Origin: Bacteroidota bacterium
GTDB taxonomy: Bacteria; Bacteroidota; Bacteroidia; UKL13-3
Assembly (NCBI GenBank): GCA_947464275.1
Contig: CANHVU010000010.1
Coordinates: 51,945-115,944, forward strand
Direction: 5' to 3'
DNA length: 64,000 bases
The notes beneath the pieces were generated by a model. The model was given only the letters and a program-made list of their open reading frames with translations, did not search any database and was not told where the DNA came from. A program made the translations under genes and the position numbers. The stretch's first letter is position 1. Each line of letters begins with the position of its first letter. Shown in pieces: positions 1 to 9,609 of the stretch.

Positions 1-2183
1 AGCAAATTAAGAAAGAAGTTCCCAAAGATTTTAAACTGAATGTATCTATTGATAATACCAAGTTTATCAAAACATCTATTACCGAGGTAAAAGAAACTTT
101 GTTAATAGCATTCATATTGGTTGTATTAATTATTTTCTTATTTTTTAGAGATTGGTTAATTGCTTTTAGACCATTAATTGATATTCCTGTTTCGCTGATT
201 GGTGCATTTTTTATCATGTACTTGGCAGGTTTTTCTATCAATATTTTAACCTTATTAGCCATAGTGTTAGCTACAGGTTTGGTGGTTGATGATGGAATTG
301 TAGTAACCGAAAATATTTTTAAGAAAATAGAAGAAGGTCTTTCGCCTCGCGAGGCTGCAATAAAAGGTTCAAACGAAATATTTTTTGCCGTAGTTTCAAC
401 TTCTATTACGTTGGCAGTGGTTTTTTTACCAATCATTTTCTTACAAGGTTTTGTGGGCAGGTTATTCCGCGAGTTTGGAGTGGTGGTAGCAGGTGCGGTT
501 CTGATTTCTGCATTTGTTTCGCTTTCGTTAACGCCTATGTTGAATGTATTTTTAACTAGAAAAGACCATAAAAAACGCAGTAATTTTTATATCAAAACTG
601 AACCATTTTTTGAAGGATTGAACAATGCCTATAAAAAATCGTTGGATGCTTTTTTTGAACGCAAATGGTTGGCATTGGTAATCGTTGTAATTTCGTTTGG
701 TTTAATATTTTTAATTGGAAATACCATTCAAAGTGAGTTAGCTCCACTTGATGATAGAAGTGTGATGCGCATAAGTTCCACTGCGCCCGAAGGTGCCTCG
801 TACGAGTTTATGGATAATTACCAAGATAAAATTACTCAACTGATTTTAGATTCAGTTCCGGAAAAGAAAATTATTATCTCGGTAACAGCACCAGGTTTTA
901 CAGGAAGTGGAGCGGTAAATACTGGTTTTAACCGAATCATTTTAAGCGACCCTGATGAACGCAAACGTTCGCAACAGCAAATAGCTGATATGCTTACCCG
1001 AAATTTAAAGAATTTTCCTGATGCTAAATCATTTGTAATTCAAGATCAAACCATTAATGGTTCTGGAGGTTCGCGTGCTGGTTTACCTGTTCAGTTCATT
1101 TTACAAAATCAAGATTTCAGTAAAATTCAAGAATACTTACCAAAGTTTATAGAAGCAGTTTCGGCCAATAAAACTTTCCAAGGGTTTGATGTAAATTTAA
1201 AATTCAATAAACCCGAATTGGTGATTACGATTGATAGAGACAAAGCCAAAAGTTTGGGTGTTTCGGTTCAAAGTGTGGCGCAAACACTGCAATTGGCTTA
1301 TAGTGGTTTGCGTTATGGATATTATACGCAACAAGGAAAACAGTATCAAGTTATTGGGCAAATGGACAGAGAAAACCGTGATGAACCTTTGGATTTAAAA
1401 TCGCTTTACGTTAAAAACGATGCTGGTAAAATGATTCAATTGGATAACGTGGTTCAAATTACAGAACAAAGTAGCCCACCTCAATTGTATCATTACAATC
1501 GTTACAAAGCAGCTACTGTTTCCGCAGGTTTAGCACCTGGTAAAACCATTGGTGATGGGATAAAGGAAATGGAAAAAATTTCGAAAAAGGTATTAGATGA
1601 ATCGTTTACTACCGATTTGGCTGGTCCTTCTCGCGATTTTTCTGAAAGTTCGTCAAATACCACATTTGCCTTTTTATTGGCTTTGGTTTTGGTTTATTTG
1701 GTATTAGCAGCTCAGTTCGAAAGTTTTGTTGATCCTTTAATTATTATGATTACTGTGCCAATGGCTTTGGCTGGAGCATTAATTTCATTGTGGTATTTTA
1801 ACCAAACTATCAATATTTTCAGTCAAATTGGAATCATTGTTTTAATAGGTTTGGTTACTAAAAATGGAATTTTAATTGTAGAATTTGCTAACCATCAAAA
1901 AGAAAGTGGTTTGCAAACCATTGAAGCTGTTAAACTTGCAGCAGTTCAGCGTTTGCGCCCAATCATGATGACCAGTTTGGCTACCATTTTAGGAGCTTTG
2001 CCAATTGCTTTAGCTCTAGGTGCTGGCGCAAAAAGTAGAACTGCTATGGGTATAGTAATTATAGGTGGTTTGTTGTTTTCAGGTTTTTTAACTTTATACG
2101 TAATTCCTGTTATGTACAGTTATATTTCTCGTAACAAAAAATCAAAAACCGATGTTGAATCAACCGAAGAAATTTCGGCTTAA
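1..2183 (+). CDS. RND-family multidrug efflux permease, C-terminal two thirds (5' end outside window)
   Basis: Inner-membrane proton-driven efflux pump of the AcrB/HAE1 type, exporting drugs or other amphiphiles through a TolC-like channel. The frame is open from base 3, and the codons before the first possible start (TTG at 99) already read as RND sequence ending in SITEVKETLLIAFILVVLII, the second membrane helix. The gene is therefore cut by the window edge and lacks roughly 330 residues. Visible are the central membrane helices, the second periplasmic docking/porter domain (about residues 200-500 of the visible part) and the last helix bundle, ending in GFLTLYVIPVMYSY. The outer-membrane partner starts 6 bases downstream, so they form one operon; the membrane-fusion protein is presumably upstream. 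Confidence 0.93.
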   Translation, partial: QIKKEVPKDFKLNVSIDNTKFIKTSITEVKETLLIAFILVVLIIFLFFRDWLIAFRPLIDIPVSLIGAFFIMYLAGFSINILTLLAIVLATGLVVDDGIVVTENIFKKIEEGLSPREAAIKGSNEIFFAVVSTSITLAVVFLPIIFLQGFVGRLFREFGVVVAGAVLISAFVSLSLTPMLNVFLTRKDHKKRSNFYIKTEPFFEGLNNAYKKSLDAFFERKWLALVIVVISFGLIFLIGNTIQSELAPLDDRSVMRISSTAPEGASYEFMDNYQDKITQLILDSVPEKKIIISVTAPGFTGSGAVNTGFNRIILSDPDERKRSQQQIADMLTRNLKNFPDAKSFVIQDQTINGSGGSRAGLPVQFILQNQDFSKIQEYLPKFIEAVSANKTFQGFDVNLKFNKPELVITIDRDKAKSLGVSVQSVAQTLQLAYSGLRYGYYTQQGKQYQVIGQMDRENRDEPLDLKSLYVKNDAGKMIQLDNVVQITEQSSPPQLYHYNRYKAATVSAGLAPGKTIGDGIKEMEKISKKVLDESFTTDLAGPSRDFSESSSNTTFAFLLALVLVYLVLAAQFESFVDPLIIMITVPMALAGALISLWYFNQTINIFSQIGIIVLIGLVTKNGILIVEFANHQKESGLQTIEAVKLAAVQRLRPIMMTSLATILGALPIALALGAGAKSRTAMGIVIIGGLLFSGFLTLYVIPVMYSYISRNKKSKTDVESTEEISA

Positions 2184-2189
2184 TTAAAA

Positions 2190-3533
2190 ATGAAATTCAT
2201 GTTGTTAAATAAATTGTTTTCAAATAAAATAGTTACAGTTTTTGTTTTAAGTTTAGTATTTATTGGAGCAAAAGCCCAACAAATACTTACTTTAAATGAA
2301 GCTTTAAAATTGGCATTGGCCAATAATTATTCCATTCAACTGGCTAAAAACGAAGCGGAAATTTCTCAAAATAGTAATTATGCCGGAGCTGCTGGCATGT
2401 TGCCAACTGTTGCTGCTACTGCTAGCCAAGATAATGTGGTAAATAATACCCAACAAAAGTTTTTAAATGGAACTGAAAATAATAAAGATGGTGCTAAATC
2501 TAATCAGTTAAATGTTGGGGTAGAATTGGGTTGGACTATTTTTGATGGTTTAAAAATGTTTGCCACTAAAAATAAGTTGAATCAATTACAAGCCATAGGC
2601 GAATTGAGGATGCGTGCGCAAATAGAGCAAAATTTTAGTCGTATTATTCGTGCTTATTTCGATATTGTTCAAAACAAAAAACAATTGAATGCTTTGCAAC
2701 AAAGTGTAACTATTTCAACCGATAGGCTGAAGTTGGCTAACGATAAATTAGCTGTTGGAAAAGTATCAAAAACCGAGGTTTTAAAAGCGCAAGTGGATTT
2801 AAATACCGATAAATCGGCCTTGATGAAACAACAAAATTTGGTACAAAATGCCAAAGCCAATTTGAACCAATTATAAGCCCGCGACTTAACCACAGATTTT
2901 GAGGTAGATGATAAAATTGAAATCAATAAAGATTTAAAACTAGCCGATTTGCAAAGCAAAGCACAAACTCAAAATACCAACTTAATGATTACTAAAAAAA
3001 ATTATCAAGTATCGGCATTTAGCATCAATGAAATTAGGGCTGAGCGCATGCCAACGGTTCAATTAAAAACAGGCTATAACTATAACAAACAAAACTCTGA
3101 AGCAGGTTTTTTACAATCGAGCCAAACCAATGGCTACCATTATGGTGCGGCTTTAAGTTTAAATGTATTCAATGGATTTAGCGTAGATAAACGTTTGCAA
3201 AATGCAAGGCTAAGTTTAAAATCAACTGATTTTGTGTTAAAAGATAGCTTAACAAAATTGGATTTGGCTATACAACAAAACTATAATTCTTACGCCATGG
3301 CATTGCAATTACTTCAATTTGAAACTGAAAATGTAACAGTGGCTCAAAGTAATTTTGATTTAGCCAATGAGCAATATAAAGTAGGGGTAATTACAGCCTT
3401 AGAATTGCGCGATGCGCAACAAAACCTAGTATTAAGCCAAACCCGTTTATCGGCTGCGCAATACGATGCCAAAGTAGCTGAAACCGAACTTTTAAGGCTT
3501 ACTGCAGAAATATTGAAAGTAGTAAGTAATTAA
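2190..3533 (+). pseudogene. TolC-like outer membrane efflux protein interrupted by an in-frame TAA
   Basis: Outer-membrane channel partner of the RND pump just upstream. It has a signal peptide ending near GAKAQQ and the start LTLNEALKLALANNYSIQLA typical of OEP proteins. The second half carries the repeated motif NFDLANEQYKVGVITALELRDAQ. The frame is continuous from 2190 to 3533 except for a TAA at 2874-2876 after NLNQL; reading through gives ARDLTTDFEVDD and then the second OEP repeat. TTA to TAA is a single-base change, so this is a point nonsense mutation or a sequencing error, not a frameshift. If real, the product stops after 228 of about 447 residues and cannot form a barrel. No good start exists to rescue the second half (first candidate TTG at 2949). 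Confidence 0.85.
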
Positions 3534-3543
3534 ACCCTCTCTC

Positions 3544-4836
3544 CTACTCTACTTTCAAAACCATAAACTCCACCCTTCTATTAGCTGCTTTGCCTTCTTC
3601 TGTTTCGTTGGTGGTTATAGGAATTCGTTCTCCATAACCTTGCCAACTTAATCGTTTGGCATTTATTCCATGCTTGATTAAATACTTAACACAAGCCATG
3701 GCTCTGTTATTAGATAGAGTAATATTATACGCATCCGAATTTTGACTATCGGTATGTCCCATTATTTTTATTACCATTTTAGGGTACTCGCGCATAATGG
3801 ATAATAAATTATCAAGTTCTACATACGATTGCGGCAACAACACATATTTATCCAAATCAAAATTGATATTGCGCAAAGCATAAGTTTTTCCAATTTCAAA
3901 TTTAGGTTTATAAACATACATGGTATCGCGGCAATCGCAAGTATTATCGTTTCTAACTTCGGCCAAACATAAGTCATCGTAATACAAACGCACATGAAAA
4001 TAAAATGGGTCAAGGTAAATTTGGTTTACAGAATCAAGCAGGTTATTGGTATTGTTTTGCACCTCCAATATCATCAAATTCAATTCTTTTTTAGCCGAAT
4101 TCACAAAGTTAAACATGAGTTGCTTTTGCTTTTTGATGGCCTTTTTGCTATCACCTAAATCTGGAATATCTACTTTTAATTTGCTAAAACTATCGCGCAG
4201 GTGAATTATTTGCGCATCGCGCTCCTTAATCATTCTTTCTTTAATACTTACCAAACTATCATATAAACTATAAGTAGAATCGGTATGAAACCTTCCTAAA
4301 TACAAATAATCGCCACTGCTATTAGCTGTAAAAGTTAAATGATGGTATTGCCAAAACGGACGCTCACGTTCTGGGTTTGAATCAATAGCAAATTGGGCTA
4401 AGGGTGTAGCTTTTATTCTGATTCGTATTGGAGTTACTTTTTCGTAATATGGCAATACTGCTAATTCAAAATGACCTAATTTTTCTATTCTATTCCAACT
4501 TTCATCTTTAACATAAGTTTTTACTTTAAAATGATAAGTTTTCCCAGCTACCACGGGCTTTTTAAGTTTAACACAAAGGTATTCGCTTGGCAATGGCATG
4601 ATGGTACAAAGTCCATGCAAATAGTTCGAAATTTCTACTCCATTGGTATCAACCATTTGGTGTTCGTAATGGTAAAAATCGCCTTTGGGTTGGGTCCAAT
4701 ACTTTGGAGTACCATCTTTTTGCCGCTCCTCGTAACCGGGGTTTGGAATTAAGTTTTGGGCATTGGTTATACCTAAAAACAAAACAAGCAAATATGTAAA
4801 ATAGTATTTCAGATTTTTGAATTGATAACAGTGCAA
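3544..4836 (-). CDS. OmpA-family outer membrane/peptidoglycan-binding protein
   Basis: 430 residues with a signal peptide ending at GITNAQ. A beta-rich N-terminal part starts LIPNPGYEE, which resembles the carbohydrate-binding-like front domain seen on many Bacteroidota OmpA proteins. A coiled, charged middle part follows at about 190-260, and an OmpA-like domain occupies about 315-428. The latter shows the peptidoglycan-binding signature: FDLDKYVLLP, then MGHTDSQ, LSNNRAMACVKYL and the terminal NRRVEF. It probably anchors an outer-membrane or surface structure to the cell wall. It converges with the TolC-like gene, 10 bases away, and its upstream side is a repeat-rich region. The ligand of the N-terminal domain is unknown. 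Confidence 0.85.
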   Translation of the reverse strand: MHCYQFKNLKYYFTYLLVLFLGITNAQNLIPNPGYEERQKDGTPKYWTQPKGDFYHYEHQMVDTNGVEISNYLHGLCTIMPLPSEYLCVKLKKPVVAGKTYHFKVKTYVKDESWNRIEKLGHFELAVLPYYEKVTPIRIRIKATPLAQFAIDSNPERERPFWQYHHLTFTANSSGDYLYLGRFHTDSTYSLYDSLVSIKERMIKERDAQIIHLRDSFSKLKVDIPDLGDSKKAIKKQKQLMFNFVNSAKKELNLMILEVQNNTNNLLDSVNQIYLDPFYFHVRLYYDDLCLAEVRNDNTCDCRDTMYVYKPKFEIGKTYALRNINFDLDKYVLLPQSYVELDNLLSIMREYPKMVIKIMGHTDSQNSDAYNITLSNNRAMACVKYLIKHGINAKRLSWQGYGERIPITTNETEEGKAANRRVEFMVLKVE

Positions 4837-5553
4837 TTATAATGGGTAATAGTAGTATTTGCAATATTGGCCAATTGGAGATTGGTTGGATTATTAAATT
4901 GTTGGATGGTTGGATTGCTAGATGGTTGATTGTTTGATTGGTTAACCGATTAATTGTTGGATGGTTGAATTGGTTAATTGCTTATTGCTTATTGCCCATT
5001 GCTTATTGCTTATTGCTAATTCCCTCATAGTCATGCCAGAGGCATCTTTCTTAACAAGGGGTAATCATTGATTTCGCATTCAGTTTCCTGCCGTTGTTGC
5101 GTCTGCCGACCAACAACATATTGATACCATAACATTCCTTCATTTACAAACGAATTCATATTCCGAATTTTACATTCTGAAGTTTGTATTTCGTATCGGT
5201 ATTTCAAATACTTTGTAGTTGCATATGTTGCGTGTTTCACTGTATCACGAATTTCATTCGTGGCTATTTATAATAAACCCCTTCGAGGTTTTACAACCTT
5301 ACTTTCCTTAATTAATAACCGCATTAAAATTCCGAATTCAAGATTCCGAAATCCGCATTCTATAATTTTCTTCTTTAACATGTAAACTAAAAACCAAAGA
5401 CCATTTAAAACCAAACAAGTATGTTTAATAAAATTTCAAATTAACTTGCTTTAATGCATGTAATAAATATGTTTGTAATACTAAAAAAGGGAATAAACAT
5501 TCTAATGGCTACCCAAATTGGCGAGTTATATGCAACCCAAATAAATTAAAACT
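4837..5553. repeat. 717-base non-coding stretch of low-complexity tracts and REP-like palindromes
   Basis: No credible gene. From 4866 to 4975 the sequence is built of variants of TTGGATGGTTGGATTG; from 4976 to 5020 of variants of TTGCTTATTGCCCATTGC. Small palindromes follow: ATGCCAGAGGCAT at 5033-5045, CACGAATTTCATTCGTG near 5246-5262, and AACCCCTTCGAGGTTTT near 5276-5292. A tract of TTCCGAATTC-like words lies at about 5320-5360. The first part resembles the tract at 18113-18290. Each palindrome is of the short type with a 3-base loop commonly scattered between Bacteroidota genes. Confidence 0.6.
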
Positions 5554-6042
5554 ATGATAAAATTATTTATTTCGACCTTAATCATTTTCGTCTTAACTTC
5601 TTGCGGTGGGACAATAAAAAAAGAAAATATTGACACATCTAAAATTATTTCGCCAAGTGACAATGCTGACAATAAAATTAAACAACTAGATACTATTTAT
5701 CAAAGTGCAGTTCATGTAGACACATCATTAGCTGTTTTCAAAACTGATGCTGACCAACAAAAATTGTTTGACGCATACTCGACATTTCTGCAAGACTTTG
5801 GCAAGTTTTTAAAACAAAAAGATTACACGTGGGGACAAGAAACAAAATGTTGGAATAGGTTGTATTTTGACAAAGATGGATCGGTTGATTATTACATTTA
5901 CAATTTCAAAAGTCAAATTGAAAAAACAAAAGAAGAACAGTTCAAATTGTTATTTGCAGAATACATTATGACACATAAAATAAATATTACAGCAGACAAA
6001 AAATTTGCTCAATGTAGTCCAGTGACATACCGCGACAACTAA
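5554..6042 (+). CDS. Small lipoprotein of unknown function
   Basis: 162 residues. A short hydrophobic leader ends in the lipobox LTSC (Cys17), so the product should be a lipid-anchored envelope protein. The C-terminal half contains FDKDGSVDYYIYNFK and ends KFAQCSPVTYRDN, a pattern I associate with small conserved Bacteroidota proteins of unknown role; I do not assign a function. It stands alone, preceded by the odd boundary-like sequence GGCGAGTTATATGCAAC at 5520-5536 and followed by a terminator at 6130-6163. That arrangement resembles a mobile single-gene cassette, but I cannot prove it. Confidence 0.7.
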   Translation: MIKLFISTLIIFVLTSCGGTIKKENIDTSKIISPSDNADNKIKQLDTIYQSAVHVDTSLAVFKTDADQQKLFDAYSTFLQDFGKFLKQKDYTWGQETKCWNRLYFDKDGSVDYYIYNFKSQIEKTKEEQFKLLFAEYIMTHKINITADKKFAQCSPVTYRDN

Positions 6043-6129
6043 AAAGGGAAGCACATAATAACAGCTAACCATTATAGCTGTGCTTGCTAGCTTACCGCTG
6101 CCTTTTAAAAAGCCTCTGAATGAAAAACC

Positions 6130-6163
6130 AAAACCGCTTTAGCCAAAACTAAAGTGGTTTTTT
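6130..6163 (+). terminator. Rho-independent terminator
   Basis: Arms at 6130-6142 and 6149-6161 form a 13-bp stem with one G-U pair (AAAACCGCTTTAG against CTAAAGTGGTTTT) and a 6-base loop, followed by a T-run. It lies about 90 bases after the lipoprotein gene ending at 6042. Confidence 0.7.
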
Positions 6164-6325
6164 ATAGCTATTTTTGTAATTCAAAGTTCAATTTTTACTT
6201 TGTTTTTTATGCTTTTATGCGCATGTTTACATCTTGTATATTGAAGGTTTTTTTCGCGCGCTGATATGATAGAGAATCTTAGTATATAGCATCAACACAA
6301 AATAAATAGACCTAATTGTGATAAA

Positions 6326-6841
6326 ATGAATATCAAAAACTTCGAATTCAAAGCCAAAGTTGATAATTTAAAAGATTACGAAAACAAACTTTTAAAACTA
6401 AACCCAATTTTTAAAGGAACAGACCACCAAATAGACACTTACTTTAATGTTACAAAAGGTAGGCTAAAATTAAGAGAAGGAAATATTGAAAACTCGCTCA
6501 TTAACTACGATAGAGAAAACATCAATGATTCGAAACAGTCAGACATCATTTTATACCAACACGAACCCAATATTGCATTAAAAAACATTTTGACAAAACA
6601 ACTTGGTGTGAAAATAAAGGTAGATAAAAAACGTAAAATATATTTTATAGACAATGTAAAATTTCATTTCGATGTGGTGGATGGTTTAGGAACGTTTATA
6701 GAAGTGGAAGCTATAGACAGTAACGAACAATTTACAATAGAACAACTCAAAGAGCAATGTGACAAATATTTTAATTATTTTGGTTTAGATAAATTGCAGT
6801 TGGTGGATAAATCATATAGCGACCTTTTAGAAAAACCATAA
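6326..6841 (+). CDS. CYTH-domain protein (class IV adenylate cyclase / triphosphatase-like)
   Basis: 171 residues, a single CYTH domain (triphosphate tunnel fold) throughout. It opens with NFEFKAKVDNL, the ExKxK form of the N-terminal signature, followed by DTYFNVTKGRLKLREG. Later strands supply the alternating charged residues KIKVDKKRKIYF and FHFDVVDGLGTFIEVEA, which line the tunnel. Such proteins bind triphosphorylated substrates with divalent metal; family members include CyaB-type adenylate cyclases and thiamine triphosphatases, and sequence alone does not tell which applies. It stands alone with no operon partner, between the terminator at 6130 and a decayed reading frame at 6845. Confidence 0.8.
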   Translation: MNIKNFEFKAKVDNLKDYENKLLKLNPIFKGTDHQIDTYFNVTKGRLKLREGNIENSLINYDRENINDSKQSDIILYQHEPNIALKNILTKQLGVKIKVDKKRKIYFIDNVKFHFDVVDGLGTFIEVEAIDSNEQFTIEQLKEQCDKYFNYFGLDKLQLVDKSYSDLLEKP

Positions 6842-6844
6842 TAA

Positions 6845-7237
6845 ACCACGAAAATTTATAACAAGACAAAAAATATTGACAATTTCCATTTGGTTCATTT
6901 CAACATTTTAATTGGGCAAACATTCAATAAAAAATTTTGTGGACAATGGACAATGACTTTTTGGAGTTATGAATTTAATAAAAACTGGACTTTTAAGAGG
7001 ACTTTATCAGGAAAATTCGGAAATTAAGTGTTTAATGGAACCTATTTAATCCAATCTGACACTATCAATATTTTAAAAGATTTTGAAAATAACAACGAAA
7101 CCATCAATGAATAATATTTGTTGGACAAAGATTCAATGCTGATTGACCTTGACAATTTTTACAATTACTCACCCAATCATAAGGATTGGCAATACATTAG
7201 CAAGAAATGTTATGACACTCAAAAAAAGCCCAATTGA
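6845..7237 (+). pseudogene. Decayed reading frame, lipocalin-like or similar small beta protein
   Basis: One frame reads as plausible protein from 6845 to the stop at 7235-7237 but contains in-frame TAA codons at 7025-7027 and 7112-7114 and has no start. The segments are KFCGQWTMTFWSYEFNKNWT, then LIQSDTINILKDFENNNET, then LLDKDSMLIDLDNFYNYS. The order (GxW, FKRTxSGxFGN, GTYxIxxDTI, YxLDKDSMLIDLD) resembles small lipocalin-like or NlpE-like beta-barrel proteins of Bacteroidota, which I state only as an impression. Two stops in one frame with conserved-looking sequence between them argue for a pseudogene rather than an intergenic accident. Confidence 0.55.
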
Positions 7238-7258
7238 AAATATTTCAATTGGGCTTTT
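7224..7258. terminator. Bidirectional terminator hairpin
   Basis: Perfect 16-bp stem: AAAAGCCCAATTGAAA at 7224-7239 and its complement at 7243-7258, loop ATA. The flanking A-run and T-run make it work in both directions. It closes the decayed frame on the plus strand and the PKD protein gene on the minus strand. Confidence 0.85.
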
Positions 7259-7278
7259 AATTGGTAAATAGTAACATT

Positions 7279-7893
7279 TTATGGTTTACAAAATTTGGCA
7301 ACCATGGTTTTGTTTTTTATAGTTAGATAAACCACATAGATACCACTATTTAAAAAGTTGGTTTCAATATTTTTAATGGTTTCGTTACTTTCTAAAGGAG
7401 TTTGATAAACTATATTGCCATTGATATTTCTGATTTCTAATAATCCATTATTATTAGATTTATTGGCAATCCTAATATTGCTGTTATCTAAATCGTAACT
7501 AATATTGGTTGTTTGTTTGTTAAAAAAAGTTTCTTGACTTTGGTCTTTATCGTAAGCAAATTCACCATGGTCTAAAGTATTAACACTTGGTAAAATTGTA
7601 ATCAACCCTTTTTTACAAATAGTGTCTACTTGGGCACCTTTTGATACGATCATTTTCACATCATAAATACCTGGTTTATTATATTTATGAACAGGATTAA
7701 TTGAAAATTCTATTTGTCCATCACCAAAATCCCATTTAACCCAATCGTAGTTTTCTGGATTTTGGGTAACAAAATATACCTCCACCTTTACCTTGGTGGT
7801 AATGTTTTTATTTGGAATAAATTGGTGATTTATTTCTGAAGCATTAGCTAATAATGAAATAAAAAGAGCTACTGTAAAAAATATGTTTTTCAT
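7279..7893 (-). CDS. Secreted PKD-domain protein with type IX secretion C-terminal signal
   Basis: The start is placed at 7893, giving MKNIFFTVALFISLLANASE, a good signal peptide; an upstream in-frame start at 7938 would spoil it. A PKD-type Ig-like domain follows (about residues 25-100) with WVKWDFGDGQ and the closing YDVKMIV. The last 80 residues look like a T9SS type A sorting domain: IRIANKSNNNGLLEIRNING, then NFLNSGIYVVYLTIKNKTMV and a final basic stretch. The product is probably exported across the outer membrane and attached to the cell surface. No enzyme domain is present. It is monocistronic and faces the terminator at 7224-7258. Confidence 0.75.
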   Translation of the reverse strand: MKNIFFTVALFISLLANASEINHQFIPNKNITTKVKVEVYFVTQNPENYDWVKWDFGDGQIEFSINPVHKYNKPGIYDVKMIVSKGAQVDTICKKGLITILPSVNTLDHGEFAYDKDQSQETFFNKQTTNISYDLDNSNIRIANKSNNNGLLEIRNINGNIVYQTPLESNETIKNIETNFLNSGIYVVYLTIKNKTMVAKFCKP

Positions 7894-8430
7894 AATATTT
7901 AGGGTTATTAGTTTTAAAATTATGATCCTTTTACGCAATTACTTTTCTATAAGTTACTTTAAAATATGTGTTTATACATGATGGGAAATAAATTAAATAT
8001 AAATGGTAAATATTAATGATTTGATTTTTTTGGCTAGCTATTAAAAAAAAAATTTGAAAAAAAGTCACCTAACTTCTAAAGTTTAATAATAATTTTAGGG
8101 AGAAGTAAACTAGTTGATAAAATACCATTACAAAACAAGTTTTATGGTTAGTGTAAAAATTAAGTTCTATGTTTGAATAATAGAGTTACACAAGAAGCAA
8201 TTTATAGCGTGTTAATGCAAATATTGATTTAGCAAGCTATAACTACAATTACTTGAAATAGTTTACTTACTTTGAGGTTCATCCAAATCAAATAAATCAA
8301 TGTTTATACAACAAAAAAAGGTTGAAAGAAACTAAATCCTTTCAACCTTTTAAAAATATAATTTTGAAATCTTCTAATTTTTTAATTTTCTAATCAAAAA
8401 ATATCCAAATCTATAAATCTCTAAATAAAG
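7894..8430. other. 537-base gap without a gene
   Basis: AT-rich sequence between two minus-strand genes. Apart from the thiolase terminator at 8316-8351 I see no reading frame with coding character, no RNA gene and no clear repeat. Confidence 0.6.
8316..8351 (-). terminator. Rho-independent terminator of the thiolase gene
   Basis: A 13-bp stem AAAAGGTTGAAAG (8316-8328) pairs with 8339-8351, loop of 10. Read on the minus strand it is followed by a T-run. It sits 80 bases past the thiolase stop codon. Confidence 0.75.
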
Positions 8431-9609
8431 TTAGCAAGCTTCAATAACGATAGCAGAAGCTCCTCCGCCACCGTTACAAATACCTGTTACACCAATTTTT
8501 CCTTTTTCTTGTTGTAAAGCATGAGCTAAAGTAGCCACAATACGTGAACCACTGCTTCCTAGTGGATGACCAATTGCCACAGCACCGCCATAAACATTTA
8601 CTTTAGCTGGATCAATATTTAATAATTGGGTATTAGCAATACCAACTACTGAAAATGCTTCGTTTAATTCAAACAAATCAACATCTTTAATATCAATTCC
8701 GGCCCATTTTAAAGCTTTATTTACTGCTAACGCAGGCGCAGTAGTAAACCACTCAGGAGCATGCGCAGCATCGGCAAATGCTAAAATTTTAGCCAAAGGT
8801 TTTAAACCTAATTCTTTTACCTTAGCACCACTCATTAATACCAATGCACTAGCACCATCGTTCAATGTAGATGCATTAGCAGCAGTAACAGTTCCGTCTT
8901 TTTCAAAAACAGGTTTTAAACCTCTAATTTTATCAAAGTTAACTTTGGTATATTCTTCATCGGTAGTTACCATAATACTGTCTTTACCACGTTGAGGAAT
9001 TTCAACAGGAACAATTTCAGCATCAAATTTCTTAGCTGTATGAGCAGCAGCAGCACGTGTGTATGATTCAATTGCAAAATCATCTTGTTGTTCGCGGGTA
9101 ATTTTCATATCGCGAGCACACAATTCAGCAGCACTTCCCATATGGAAATCGTTGTACACATCCCATAAACCATCTTTTACCAAACCATCAGTTAAAGTGC
9201 CATGGCCTAATTTATAACCATTACGAGCTTTATCTAACAAATAAGGCACATTACTCATGCTTTCCATACCACCAGCAATAACCACATCGTTAATGCCCAC
9301 CATAATGGTTTGAGCTGCTTGCATAATAGCTTTTGAGCCAGAAGCACAAACTTTATTAATTACTGTAGCAGGAACAGTATTAGGAACACCAGCAAAAATG
9401 CTAGCTTGTGTAGCGGGCGCTTGACCTAAACCAGCACTTAATACATTACCCATAAATACCTCTTGAACCATTTCTGGTGTAATTCCAGCTTTTTCAATAG
9501 CACCTTTAATGGCTTTAGCGCCTAACTGAGTAGCAGTTAAACTTGAAAGACTTCCACCAAATGAACCCATTGGCGTACGCACAGCCGATACAATATAAAC
9601 TTCTTGCAT
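8431..9609 (-). CDS. Acetyl-CoA C-acetyltransferase (thiolase)
   Basis: 392 residues, the usual full length of thiolase. It catalyses reversible condensation of two acetyl-CoA to acetoacetyl-CoA, or thiolytic cleavage in beta-oxidation. The nucleophile is Cys88 in INKVCASGSKA. The C-terminal catalytic pair is His348 in GGAVAIGHPLGSSGSR and Cys378 in GICNGGGGAS; NEAFSV is also present. The sequence is closer to the biosynthetic/AtoB type than to FadA trifunctional partners, but no FadB-like gene is adjacent to settle its role. It is a single-gene unit with its own terminator at 8316-8351. Confidence 0.93.
   Translation of the reverse strand: MQEVYIVSAVRTPMGSFGGSLSSLTATQLGAKAIKGAIEKAGITPEMVQEVFMGNVLSAGLGQAPATQASIFAGVPNTVPATVINKVCASGSKAIMQAAQTIMVGINDVVIAGGMESMSNVPYLLDKARNGYKLGHGTLTDGLVKDGLWDVYNDFHMGSAAELCARDMKITREQQDDFAIESYTRAAAAHTAKKFDAEIVPVEIPQRGKDSIMVTTDEEYTKVNFDKIRGLKPVFEKDGTVTAANASTLNDGASALVLMSGAKVKELGLKPLAKILAFADAAHAPEWFTTAPALAVNKALKWAGIDIKDVDLFELNEAFSVVGIANTQLLNIDPAKVNVYGGAVAIGHPLGSSGSRIVATLAHALQQEKGKIGVTGICNGGGGASAIVIEAC

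Noticed and set aside
2669..2959. Minus-strand frame across the TolC stop
   Set aside because: It is an antisense shadow of the TolC-like coding sequence with Cys/Ser/Phe-rich composition.
5031..5240. 69-codon minus-strand frame in the repeat-rich spacer
   Set aside because: It is made of palindromic repeat sequence; no protein-like pattern.
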